A DNA stretch of 64,000 nt, from the NCBI GenBank assembly GCA_033977485.1, contig CM066985.1, forward strand, positions 72,835,045-72,899,044, written 5' to 3'. The stretch is from Hydrangea macrophylla (Eukaryota > Streptophyta > Magnoliopsida > Cornales > Hydrangeaceae). Each line of letters starts with the position of its first letter. The stretch's first letter is position 1. Shown in pieces: positions 23,801-34,000 of the stretch. Below the pieces are notes generated by a model. The model had not been told where the DNA came from and searched no databases. It worked only from the letters and a program-made list of their open reading frames with translations. The position numbers were made by a program, and so were the translations under genes.

Positions 23801-24686
23801 TCTATACAGCATGACCTCACCTTGGCCATTCTCCACCTGGGGAATTGATATTATCGGCGAAATCATCCCGAAAGCTTCAAATGGAAATCGGTACATTCTG
23901 CTGGCCATAGACTACTTCACAAAATGGGTAGAAGCTGCATCCTACACCAAGTTAGGAGCCAAGGAAGTGGCCAAATTCATCAAGAGAAATCTCATCTGCC
24001 GTTATGGAGTTCCCCATGAGATTATTTCGGATAACGGAAGTCATTTCAAAGCAGAAGTCAGGGATCTGTTCGAGGAATACAAAATCACTTATCACAAGTC
24101 ATCACCATACAGACCGCAAACTAATGGGGCGGTCGAGGCTGCAAACAAGAATGTTAAGGCCATACTGCAGAAATCAGCCGATACTTACAAAGACTGGCAT
24201 GAAAAGCTATCGTTCGCACTTTGGGGATACAGAACCTCTATAAGGACGTCCACAGGAGCAACTCCTTACTCACTAGTGTATGGGATGGAAGCGGTACTTC
24301 CGGTCGAGATAGAATTACCGTCCCTACGCGTGATGGCAGAATGTGAAATTTCGGAATCAGATTGGTTGAGGGAAAGATATGAAGAATTGGCCCTCATAGA
24401 TGAAAAGCGCCTAGCGGCAGTCGACCATGTTCGAATCTATCAAAAGAGGATAGCCCGTGCTTTCAACAAAAAGGTTCGCCCGAGGAAGATTGTCAAGGGT
24501 GACCTTGTCCTTAAGGAGTTGCGAGCTCCGATCTTTGATCCCCGCGGGAAGTTTAAACCTAAATGGGTCGGCCCTTACATCGTCAAGACTGTTCTTTCCA
24601 GAGGAGCAACTTATCTCATGGACCTCGATGGTGTCGAATTCAAAGAACCAATCAACATGGATCGTCTCAAAAAGTACTATGCTTGA
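20853..24686 (+). CDS. pol: Pol polyprotein of the main Tat element: RT, two RNase H domains, integrase
   Basis: Uninterrupted 1277-codon frame. RT spans about residues 285-460 (VPVPKKDGKVRVCVNFRDLN, MPFGLKNAGATYQR, catalytic YVDDMIVKS near 411). The original RNase H follows and looks inactive: its first motif reads LYLSVSENAMGCMLAQ, without the expected aspartate. A second, archaeal-type RNase H starts near 700 (WKLYFDGAANMKGYGVGI, NNTAEYEACILGMEAA, VFGDSNLIVSQ, REENQLADSLATLA), with all four acidic residues. Integrase occupies about 925-1277: zinc motif CHKCQIH, then D in WGIDIIGE, D in IISDNGSHF and E in TNGAVEAANK. There is no chromodomain. The ATG at 20853 is the first methionine after TAG 20751, but the true polyprotein probably enters from upstream. 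This is the best-preserved pol in the window. Confidence 0.93.
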   Translation: MNGQFIKEGDDFPYFGFPEPWIHQTTGKRHPGLEIFADYERPPYQDPFYPEEIEKTPEEDWLKYLDTEAIEKMWEESAEKKEEKRAKSQDDQIKPTEEGLSNQAVESSVCVSLSPVSPESVLPIIESVPESAAVSPPLSNVVTSPIMNEMKNDCAYSSVSNTCECTDPSEDLPIELKQLIEKPPAYEIIEDTLSVNLGETDNPQIVQIGLTLNKEEKEKLTLLLKEFKDVFAWSYEDMPGVDPNIVQHHIPLLPNSKPVKQKLRRMRPEWALKVKEEVEKQFKAGFIIVTEYPEWVSNIVPVPKKDGKVRVCVNFRDLNKASPKDDFPLPHIDVLVDNTAGHELLSFMDGFSGYNQIRMAPEDREKTTFTTPWGTYYYRVMPFGLKNAGATYQRAATTLLHDMIHKEVEAYVDDMIVKSKDREGHLVALEKFFERLRKYKMRLNPKKCTFGVTSGKLLGFLITQRGIEVDPSKIKAILEMTPPQSEKEVRGFFGRIQFISRFISKLTTTCDPLFRLLRKGEKFQWDDQCQAAFDKIKAYLQNPPVLLPPTPHKPLFLYLSVSENAMGCMLAQEGEESHSEKAIYYLSKRMTGNELNYSALEKMCWALVWCTRRLRHYMLAFPVVLISRMDPLKYLLEKPALTGRISRWLLLLSEFDIKYVTSKSVKGRTVAEHLAEHAIDSEESGDFPFPDENIMEIKEEQWKLYFDGAANMKGYGVGIILVSPNGDHTPLAVKLNYNSTNNTAEYEACILGMEAAIELRIQKLDVFGDSNLIVSQARGEWKVKEERLKPYHDHLNGLKKHFKSITFFYLPREENQLADSLATLASMIKIPVGVRMMPLVIEQRYEPPFNMIATIEAEENETPWYQDVWNFIENGTYPQKSTEKDKRAIQRFAVQFIICGGKLLKKGYNGHNLTCLFGKSSRRMMEEIHEGVCGPHMNGHMLAKKIVRQGYYWTTLEKDCCEYVRKCHKCQIHANMMHVPPSLLYSMTSPWPFSTWGIDIIGEIIPKASNGNRYILLAIDYFTKWVEAASYTKLGAKEVAKFIKRNLICRYGVPHEIISDNGSHFKAEVRDLFEEYKITYHKSSPYRPQTNGAVEAANKNVKAILQKSADTYKDWHEKLSFALWGYRTSIRTSTGATPYSLVYGMEAVLPVEIELPSLRVMAECEISESDWLRERYEELALIDEKRLAAVDHVRIYQKRIARAFNKKVRPRKIVKGDLVLKELRAPIFDPRGKFKPKWVGPYIVKTVLSRGATYLMDLDGVEFKEPINMDRLKKYYA

Positions 24687-25178
24687 GTATTCAACAACCA
24701 TTTTCTTTCAAGCCTTGCCCTGAACTACGCTCAACCTAATTCCCGCTCGGGGATACGTAGGCAACCACATCGGTTCGGTCGCTCCACCAACAAAAATAAC
24801 CATTCCTTTCCAACCTTGCCTGAACTACGCTCGACCTGATTCCCGCTCGGGGATACGTAGGCAACCACATCGGTTCGGTCACCTCACCTACCTAAAAATC
24901 AACCCACTTCTTTCCAACCATGGCCCGAACTACGTTGGACCTGATCCCCGCTCGGGGGTACGTAGGCAGACTTTCAAAAAGAAAAGAAGGATGGCTCGCT
25001 AGGTTGAAAATCCGAAAGGACGCCTAGGCAAAAGTTAGAGCTAAATCCAAAGTGAGCAATAACAAAAGAGAGAAAAGAGCTCGCTAGATCACCTCACTGG
25101 TGCCTAGGCAAAAATTATGAGCATTTGAGAGAATAAAGTCGCGGTCCTTACCATAACCCTGAAATCACCCTTCACACT
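24687..25178 (+). repeat. Post-pol tandem repeat, unit about 105 bp
   Basis: Three units are built on GAACTACGCTCGACCTGATT and CTCGGGGATACGTAGGCAAC, near 24722, 24826 and 24929, the third shorter. A single diverged unit recurs near 30797, just before the 3' LTR. Repeats with GATACGTAGGCA are, as I recall, common between pol and the 3' LTR of plant Tat elements. After 24970 the stretch is A/G-rich with no further unit. Confidence 0.82.
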
Positions 25179-25320
25179 AGGGGCAAACTTCGGCCACTCG
25201 CCTCGTTTGCCTGAACCTCTTCTAAACTAGGGGCAAACATCGGTCATCTACCTCGTTTGCCTCACAACCATATATATCCCAAACTAGGGGCAAACTTCGG
25301 CCACCCGCCTCGTTTGCCTC
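25179..25320 (+). repeat. Three internal copies of the polypurine-tract core
   Basis: AGGGGCAAAC occurs at 25179, 25229 and 25286, each in a unit of about 50-57 bp that continues TTCGGCCACTCGCCTCGTTTG or close variants. The same 10-mer is the terminal polypurine tract at 30992-31001, immediately before the 3' LTR. Confidence 0.88.
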
Positions 25321-25479
25321 TAATCATCCTAGCATGTCCAAACAAGTACCAAAAGCAACATCTAGTTGAAATCTCAGTTACAAAATAATTTTGGAAAGTT
25401 AAAATGCATAAAATGAGATTCCCAAAGTAACCAAGGTTCACCGATAAACAAACTCTGAATATTACATAAGCAGGAAAAA

Positions 25480-26595
25480 TCAAAAATAAAAGTCTTTCGA
25501 AAAGCAATCACACATGTTCAAAGACATTGGAGAGGAATGAGCAGAATCAGTCAGGTCTAGTTTTATCTTTATGTCTTTTATTTCTTCAAAAGTCTTTAGA
25601 AATAGGTCCTTTGCTCGGCTGGCCCAGCCCTTGATGAAAGCAGCAATGGTAGCGGCTCTGACTCTGGAAGCAAAGACCCTCTCAGTAAACCCCTGGGGGA
25701 CCTCTTGAACTTGCCCATACTGTCTGGCCAATCGACGAGGATGATAGAAGGAGGTCTCTCTCAGTCCCATCAGCCACACCCTCTGAAAATCCCCAAGACT
25801 GGTGGTCACAGCATAAAGGCCCTAACGCCTCACAATCCAGCAAATGTCAGCCTCAAATAAGGCGCCCATCATACCCACCCAATCAGCAGAAATATAATGA
25901 GTATGAAGCACAGCTCTGCGAAAATAAACTGGCGGCACATTACCGGTCCATAACTGAAGACGCTCGTAGAGCCAAACCTGTAACACCAGAGGCGCCCCAG
26001 AAAGTAGAAGTATTCCCTGACTTGAAGCACGATCCAAACCATTCAGGGTCTCGGCCAAAACCATGGCCATGGGGTTCTTACCAGCCTTCAGCCCGAGACA
26101 TACATGCACTAAGTCGCCAGAAGTGCTCGAAAACAAGAAGTGTGAAGTCATACATAGAATCAGAGCAGCCCCACGAGTAGCATCATATACGCTGGGATTC
26201 CCAGGACTGGCATATCGAGCAATGATGGAAGCAATATCAAGAACCTCACCTTGAAGCAGCCGACGGGAAATAGTGATGGAACAATTCAGATACTCAGCCA
26301 AGCCTCGCGTAGGACTGAGGGTATCAACAGAAGGAAGAATCAGGTCCAAATCAGAATCATAGCCGAGGATGGCACAGAACTCCTCAAACAAGGGGCACAT
26401 CTCCAAGCCATTGAAATTGAAGACATGGTTCACCGGGTCCCAGTGAGCAATGGCAGTGCGCAAAAACTCAGTGTTCAGGGTCATCTGGCAAAGAGAGAAT
26501 AGCTCGGTCAGGCCGTAGCTAAAGAGGTTGATCCGTTCCACACCATCCGCGATGTTTAGCCAAGCTGTGAGCTGAGCAGGATCATACAAAGCCAT
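25480..26595 (-). pseudogene. Antisense gene B: DUF7745-like protein, one internal stop
   Basis: Opposite strand to the retroelement genes. I chose ATG 26595 (MALYDPAQLTAWLNIADGVE); the open frame reaches further up to a GTG at 26652 and a possible splice acceptor near 26668. The frame is open to TAG 25822-25824, continues in frame after it, and ends at 25480, about 370 codons in all. The segment AHWDPVNHVFNFNGLEMCPL followed by FEEFCAILGY resembles, from memory, the start of plant DUF7745 proteins, often found in transposon-related genes and related in style to the plant mobile domain. No catalytic motif is visible; function unknown. It lies about 350 bp downstream of antisense gene A, same orientation. 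The single stop suggests recent decay. Confidence 0.68.
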
Positions 26596-26943
26596 GTTTT
26601 CAGTCGCGGCTCTAGGAAAATTTGAAATTTCGGCAGCACCTCCCTGTTTCACGGACTATCCCACCTGTAAGGCAAAACACTCACTGTCACAAAACTGCCC
26701 ATCGTAGTAACATCCAACAATCACAGTGCACATATATCAGTCATCAACTAAAACAAGCACACAACTGCGCCTCCAAACCGGAAGATATTCGGCCTAAAAG
26801 GCGAAACATCATAAATACTGTGTCAAAGGTTACAAGCTGTTCTACACATCGTCCTACACTGTCCAAATAAGTCGCATCACCAGTACAACCCAATCGAAAA
26901 CATAAAAAGAAAATAAAGTAAAGTCCCCACTTAAGGGGCGGCC

Positions 26944-29116
26944 TCAGTCCTCCTCTTCTTCGTCCTCCGTCGGACCGCCTGGCGTGTATGTCGACGACGG
27001 TCTCCACCTACCACCTCTGCACCTTGGACCAGTCCTCGATGAGCCAGCTCCACCTCCACGGTACTGCACACACAAATAAAATGGAGGCAATCAGTAGGGG
27101 AACCACAAAAAAGTACAAAAACAGGGTCGAGTCAGAGACTTACCAAGGACGCCATCTGGTTGGCGGCGAATTGCCGCATACTGTCCATCTGTCAAGGGTA
27201 AAATCTAGGGTTAGAACCTCATAACCTTAAGAAAAGCGCAGAATTAGAGACATACCCGATGGTCTCGTGTAAGGACCAAGGACCGTAGGCTAGCCGCCAA
27301 GGCGTGACCCTCCTCGGCGTAACTCCAAGGAACATTGAGGATGCCCGCTGGCTGAGTAGGGTACCTGCATGTGACTCGTGGCACCTCCATCACTTGGGGA
27401 GTGCCATCAGCGCCTAGAATATTGACGATCCAATCCCAAGGAGGGATAGGGTCGGGAGCCTGAGGAGCCTGTCTCCTGTACATCTCGCGAAGCTGTAGGC
27501 ACATAATAAGTTAGGAAAATATGAATAAAAGACATAGGCAACTAATAAAGACAAAAATATGAAAAGAAACTCACCTCCAGGAGTGGGAAGTTAGGCATCA
27601 AGAAGCTGCCACGGTAAGCCTCATAGCCGGTCTCAGAGAGAAAATGATCCCAAACATCGGTGCCGGCTAAGGCCGCCAGCAGAGCATCACCAGAGAGGTC
27701 ACTAGCATCCATCACAAGGGGATTATGAGGAACGCGATACCTGGAACCACCGACCACCTGCCGAGACACCCGCTCATCAAGGAACCACTGCCTGCACTCG
27801 GTACTCTCCATCAGAAGGCGACAAGAGGTAAGAGATTTAACCGCTTGTATCTCCTCTGGGGCGGCATAGGCAACGCCCTCCCAAGGCGTCCAATCAACAC
27901 TAGAGGTCGTCAGCTCGGTTAAGAAGTTTCTAAGCAAAACAATCCGGTAGGCCCCGCTCTTCATCCCAACAACATCCCTCCTCCATCTCAAGCCTCGTGG
28001 GAACAGAGGCACAGAAGCCATGCCATCCTCGTCTTCGCCTGACTCGTCTGCTGGGGAGGGAGCCAACATCTTCAGGTATTCAAAGCTCTAAAGCTACACA
28101 GACGAAGGAGAAAATCAGAACGAGTGTAGAAATCAAAAAGATGGAAAATAAAAATGCAATACATACCTCCCAAGCTCGCCAAAATCCTCCGGTCGATTTA
28201 ACATCGCCCCGAGAGACCTCGCCCATATGCTTGTAAAGATGGGTCAAGGCAGCACCGCCCCAGTTGTAGGAGGGGATCTCATCAATGGTCGCCAAGCAAG
28301 AAAGGAGCCTCAAGCTCACCCGGTCATTCCGCGTCGCAAAGATTGAGCAACCCAGGACATATAAAAGATACATTCTCAGGAGCTGGGAATTGTTCAAATT
28401 ATGATTCCCTCTGCCATAGGCCCGGTAAAGCCAGCCGCAAGGAAACTAATGCCTCTCCAGGTTAGGGGGAACAGCCCCAATCAGCATCTCTACAGCCTCC
28501 GGATCAATCTCATAAAAGTAGTCCAGAATCAGGCGCTTCCCGCCAACCCTCAAGCCCGTGATCATGGAGAAATCAAAGGGCGTCATAGTCATCTCACCAA
28601 ACGGCAGGTGAAAAGTGTTGGTGGTGTCCCACCACCTCTCGGCCAGTGCATAGAAGTGAGCCAAATCATTGCTGCTTTTCGAGACCAAACGGACGAAGCC
28701 TCCGAACCCGGCATCGTCAACCATCCTCTTGACGGTAGGCGAGAGTTGAGTATACCATAAGAAAGCATGGGCGAGGCTACCATGGCCCTTCAATGCCACT
28801 TCCGGCACCTGCACACAACAAAAATGACAAAGAGATGCACAAAATCACTATTCACAACCCGAGAGCCGAAATCACAAAATCAACATTTAAGCACAAATCG
28901 GACTTCTAACGATCTCTAGGTGCACACTACGGCTCACAAAACTAGCATAATACATGAAAGCGGTCCTAAAATGTCGAAAGTGTCACATACCAAGCTCGCT
29001 AGAGCCGCGGCCGAAAGATGGTGTTGGGGGTCCCGTAAAATCAAGTCCGGGGTTTGCATCTCGGCCTTCATCCGTCCCTTGGCCTTCTTAGACGGTCTCC
29101 TTGAGCTAAAAGCCAT
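26944..29116 (-). CDS. Antisense gene A: six-exon plant-mobile-domain protein inside the Tat element
   Basis: Exons on the minus strand: 28991-29116, 28167-28808, 27575-28087, 27256-27492, 27144-27188 and 26944-27063. All five introns (67-182 bp) start GT (GTATGT, GTATGT, GTGAGT, GTATGT, GTAAGT), end AG and are phase 0, giving 560 codons plus TGA. Exon 2 carries the plant-mobile-domain hallmark (AERWWDTTNTFHLPFGEMTM, then TPFDFSMITGLRVGG), LYRAYGRGNHNLNNSQLLRM and YLLYVLGCSIF. The first exon is basic (SSRRPSKKAKGR, possible nuclear signal); the C-terminus is glycine-rich and ends in acidic residues. One in-frame TAG at 28446-28448 breaks exon 2. Plant mobile domains occur in MAIN-like host proteins and in transposable elements; molecular function is poorly known. 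Exon borders are my reading of splice signals, not transcript evidence. Confidence 0.82.
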
Positions 29117-29687
29117 GGATCTACAAGAAAAATGGAAGTCACAGTTAAACTTTCTTCTTGAAATTTTGGGCTAACCAAAACACCAATCAAAAATCCAACT
29201 ACGGGGAAAGATTACTCACCTGAGCATGCACAAGCTGCGTTTTGATGAATTTTGGCTCCGAAAATACCCCAAAATGGCCAAGAATGAGCTTCAAAAGCTC
29301 AAAAACCCGAGATATACAAAGTTGAAGTCCGGCCACCCAGTGCCGCCGCGGCACTGGCATACTTCCGCCGCGGCAGTTGCCCAGTGCCGCCGCTGCACTG
29401 CTCCCCGCGGGCCCGGCTTCGCTCAATTTTGCCCCGTTTTGGCCTTTTTTTGCCCATTTTTGGCTCCGATCAGCCCCGATGGCCCATTCCAGTCAAGATT
29501 TATGAGGTTTTACCCCAAGCAGACTAAAAGTTGTCAGAACTACCTTCAGCAGGCAAAAACTGGGAAAAACGGGCTCCCGAAGACCCGAATTGGCCGTTTC
29601 AGGACAACCGTCGCAAATTTCAATCAAACACGAGAATTCTGGTAACGGATCCTGGTTTTTAATTAATGCACCGAATAATCAAGAAAA
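29117..29687. other. 5' flank of antisense gene A with GC-rich palindromes
   Basis: CAGTGCCGCCGCGGCACTG at 29338-29356 is the same 19-bp palindrome as in the LTR U3. A clipped copy lies at 29365-29377 and a one-base variant at 29382-29400. They are 220-285 bp upstream of the antisense ATG. By position this should be the promoter region of antisense gene A. No open frame here looks real. Confidence 0.75.
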
Positions 29688-30165
29688 GAGATTCCCCAAG
29701 AACCCTGCATTATCCCCCGAGGACAGAAACAGAAAGATACCAGCTCCCGGAGGCCCTGACCGGCCCTCTTGGTTGAGCACCGAAAGAGATTCCCCGAGAA
29801 CCCTGCATTATCCCCTGAGGACAGAAGCAAAAAGATACCAGTTCCCGGAGGCCCTGACTGGCCCTCTTGGATTGAGCACCGAAAGAGATTCCCCGAGAAC
29901 CCTGCATTATCCCCCGAGGACAGAAGCAGAAAGATACCAGCTCCCGGAGGCCCTGACCGCCCTCTTGGATTGAGCACCGAAAGAGATTCCCCGAGAACCC
30001 TGCATTATCCCCCTATGACAGAAGCAGAAAGATACCAGCTCCCGGAGGCCCTGACCGGCCCTCTTGGATTAAGCACTGAAAGAGATTCCCCGAGAACCCT
30101 GCATTATCCCCCGAGGACAGAAGCAGAAAGATACCGGCTCTCGGAGGCCCCGACCGGCCCGTAAG
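29688..30165 (+). repeat. Minisatellite of about 98-100 bp, nearly five units
   Basis: Units begin with GAGATTCCCC and AGAACCCTGCATTATC near 29688, 29787, 29885, 29984 and 30084, and each contains GAGGCCCTGACCGGCCCTCT or a variant. Units are very similar, so expansion is recent. Long shadow ORFs on both strands here are products of the repetition. Confidence 0.88.
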
Positions 30166-30985
30166 ATTTGATCAAAAGAAGCAGTTGAAGAGGGATCCTA
30201 GAAAGTGTCGCTTCATCCCCAGCAGATTCAGATTAATCCTCAGCGGATTTATACATCGTCAGTTCAATCACAGTAGTCCATTGTCGACTCATCATCTCAA
30301 TGCAAACATCGTCTGTTCATTAATCATCATCGCTCTCATTCAAAATATTCCATAGGGCTTCCATGTTCATCATGTGACATCTCAGGATTTCATGATCATC
30401 TTGTGACTTCTGTGTCCGTCTCTTAATCTCCAGGGCTCCCGTGTCCGTAGGTTATTTGGCAAAAGGCGTCTTCGATTATAGTCCTCTGAGACCCTACACC
30501 CAATTACGTTTGTTTGCGAAGCACACTTCCCAAAATCCCAGAAGTTTGCCCCTAGACCCGGAGACTTTTAAACCTCGATGTCCTTATCTGAGTCATCCAC
30601 CATATCTCAATCGCAAACACTAGCACAACACCAGCCCACTCGGAGTGGCACACCCCACAGCACTTGCTCATACTAGGGTCATAACACTAGACATGATTGG
30701 ACTCATAACACAATTCACATCCATGCATTGCATATCACTCTTATAGCATGGCATCCATATGTCTTGTTGAGCATATGTGATTTATTTCTTTGTGCCCCGA
30801 ACTACGTCCTGGTCTGATTCTCCTTGGGATACGTAGGCAGCTCACGAAGAGCACGACCAGCAACTAGCCTCAGCATCATTGCATCTTTTGCAACTCTTTT
30901 TATCCTAAATATATAGCCTCCAAAAGACCTATCTCTTCAAAACTTTGGCACTCGCTTGCGACATGCGTTGCCTCGCAAGTTCCTG
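30166..30985 (+). other. Non-coding region before the polypurine tract
   Basis: About 820 bp with no convincing gene. It holds one diverged copy of the GAACTACG...GATACGTAGGCA unit near 30797-30842, otherwise unique sequence. Confidence 0.6.
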
Positions 30986-31001
30986 CCAAAGAGGGGCAAA
31001 C
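30986..31001 (+). other. Polypurine tract of the main Tat element
   Basis: CCAAAGAGGGGCAAAC ends directly at the TG of the 3' LTR. It is the expected primer site for plus-strand DNA synthesis. Confidence 0.88.
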
Positions 31002-34000
31002 TGTAGACACCCCATTTTGTCGGCTATCAGATTTAGGAGACCCATAGCTTGGTGGTTCACAATGATCGTAAAAGGCTCAAAATGACTCCAGGAAGTCGGC
31101 TCTATCTCCCAGAATGCTCAAAATGACCAAAATACCCCTGAAAGCCCAGAAACTCCCAGATTTGGTCCCGAAGTTCTGAAAACATGCTATGTCATAAGAA
31201 AAGTGATAAAATGAGAAATCGGTGAAATCGTCAGCTCCCAGAGACCCCCGGGAGTCCCGGAAGCTCCCGGAAAGTCCCCGTTGACCGGTTTGACCAAGGT
31301 TTGACTAGGTTTGACCAAGGTTTGACCAGGTTTGACCAAGTTTGACCAAAATTGTTCGAATTCACCAGAATCATTTTAAATCATGAAAAAAAGTGTTAAA
31401 ACAAGTGCCAAAAGAAAATCGAGCGAAAACATCAGCTCCCGGGAACTCCCGGAGGTTTCCAGAATTTCCCGGGAATCCCATGTTTGACCAGTTTGACCAA
31501 GATTTGACTTTGGAAACAGGGTGCCGAAATAATTTTCAAATATTTTTCATGGATACTAGAGGTCAGTAGGATTCCAACAATATATCGCACATAATTTCTG
31601 GTTTTAAAACGAATTTATTATGAATTTCCAAAGCCGGAAAAGGCGATCAAACCGGCTTTTATCGCGAACACCGTAAAACTTTTCAAAGTGACCTATCCCC
31701 GAACTATTTTTTATGTAAAGTGGACCCCATTACCTTTCCAATGGTATATCACAACCTCAATTTGGAGTTCGTACACATTTTCTGTGAATTTCGGACGAAA
31801 TAGGGCCTTTTCGCGAATACCGGAACTTCAGGGGGCCTAAACAGCATTATCTGGACGGGGGAGGAGCAGTGCCGCCGCGGCACTGGCCCAGTGCCGCCGC
31901 GGCAGTCCCCTCCAGAGCAGTGTATTTTTGTAAATAGTTTTGTGGTCCCATTTTGATTAATTAAAAGCCAAAACGACATAGTTTTATGATTTCAGATATT
32001 TGGAGCCAATGGGAATACTTTCTAAATCCCAAAACCACCCCAAGTTGGCCTATATAAACACCCCATTACTCTTCATTTTGGGGGAGTCAAATACAGGTTT
32101 AAGAAAAGTTTGGGAGAGAAAGTTGTAGAGATAAGGTTAGAATAGAGAGAAAAGAAGCTTTCTTCTTTGATTTTCAAAACAAAAAGTGAGTTCTGACTTT
32201 GTTTCTACCTCATTACTCCTATTTACTTCAACATTCAATACACCCAACCACCATTTTAGTGAGCATTTAAGAGAGTGGAAGCTTCTTCCATGTCCAATGT
32301 CATTACATATGAGTGAAACATCATGCTACAAGTTCAATACTTCATGAATATCATCTATTGATCATCATCTACTTGCTTGTTTATTTATTGTTTATCTCTT
32401 CTTATCTCATTTCTTTTTTATTTTTCTTTATTTACTTACTAGTTCATCATCATCTAAGTGATGACATGAAGTTTGGGGTGAGTGAATCCTTATGGATAGT
32501 AGCTCTTGACCTCAAAAACATGTTTGATAGATGATGATCATAACCTCAATACTTCCAAGGTATCCTTGAAGTGTATTGAAGTTATGCTCAAATAAAAAAT
32601 AAGTTTCTCCAACAATCTTGGAGGTTCTTAATGATGAGTTGAATGTTGGCATTTTAAGTGGTTATAATCTTTATTGAGTATTAAAAATGCACTTTCAAAA
32701 CCTCTATTTCAAAACCCCCCTCAATCCCTCTTATTTTGATTTCAAGAAAGAAAACCTCATTTTTCCCAAAATCTTCAAAACAGTGAGTTAAAACAGTGAG
32801 TGAGCTGAGTTCAAAGATTTCTCTAGAACTCAATACTCAACATATAGATGCAAGGCCACTTGGAAAGTCTTCCTAACTCATTGGAGAACACCCATGAGTT
32901 TTGGTTTGGCTTGGAAGTACTTGAAAATGGTCCATTTGGACCCAAACATTCCTTCCAAACATTCTGCCTCTACTGTCACAGCAGCTTGACTAACTTACAA
33001 CTTCTTTTTCAGAAATATTTTCCAAACGGGGTGGTCCCAACTTATTTTTCCCTTAAACTTCAATGTCTTAGGGAACTGGCTGTATAAAATGGGCTCCTAG
33101 ATCATTCGTTTTCATTTTCTAAGATTTTTCAACATTTCAGTCGACAATACGGACTCTGTTTCTGAGTGACCTCTGTTGTTCATATGATTTCTCTCAATCT
33201 GTGATAGTTATTAAAGATTAGCTTTTTGGGTAGTGTTCTAGACACAATAAGGAACATCTCCATAAAAAATCATGCATTAAAATCGTTCCTAACTCCTCTT
33301 TTCAATTTTCCCAAGATCATGCTACTGTTCTGTCTACTATTCACAGCAAGCACATTTTAACTTTTATTCCTTGATTTGATGCTTATATGTATTTCAAATT
33401 AGTTCATATCTTAGGAAGTACTTCATACTACATTTGTACACATCCCATGTCGATTTAATTCATCCATTCATACACAGTTTAGACTTCTAAGTCATTCTAG
33501 GAATCCATGAACACAAAGCACACTACAACCTTGGCACATTCTAGATACATACATTGCATCCATGCAAGATTTGGGGCCTTCATGGCTCCTAATCTAAGAA
33601 GATTACAAGGAATGAACTTGATCACACGTTCATGCTTCCTCCGATCTAATCATCCTTTCTCATCCATCCCGGGGATTGAGAGGTCTTCTTTTTTTTCTCA
33701 AAGATTAACATGCATCATACTAGCTTGCTAAGCATATTTTGATTTCTTTGTTTATTTGTTTCAAGAACAATTCGTGTCCCCCTTTAGATTAGGAAACTTA
33801 ATTACTTGATACATGATTAGACAATTTTTCCTAGGATTATTTGTGTGATTTTCACTTTACATTGCATGATATTCGACTTAGATCTTATGAATGATATCTT
33901 ATCTTTTGATTTTCAATTTCAAGATTCTTATGTGATGTAATATACTATCATAGTATTATTTGTCGAACCAAACATAGTATAAGATGATTATTTGGATGCT

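Noticed and set aside
29590..30164. Overlapping frames on both strands across the minisatellite
   Set aside because: Products of repetition with no domain; all follow the 98-100 bp unit.
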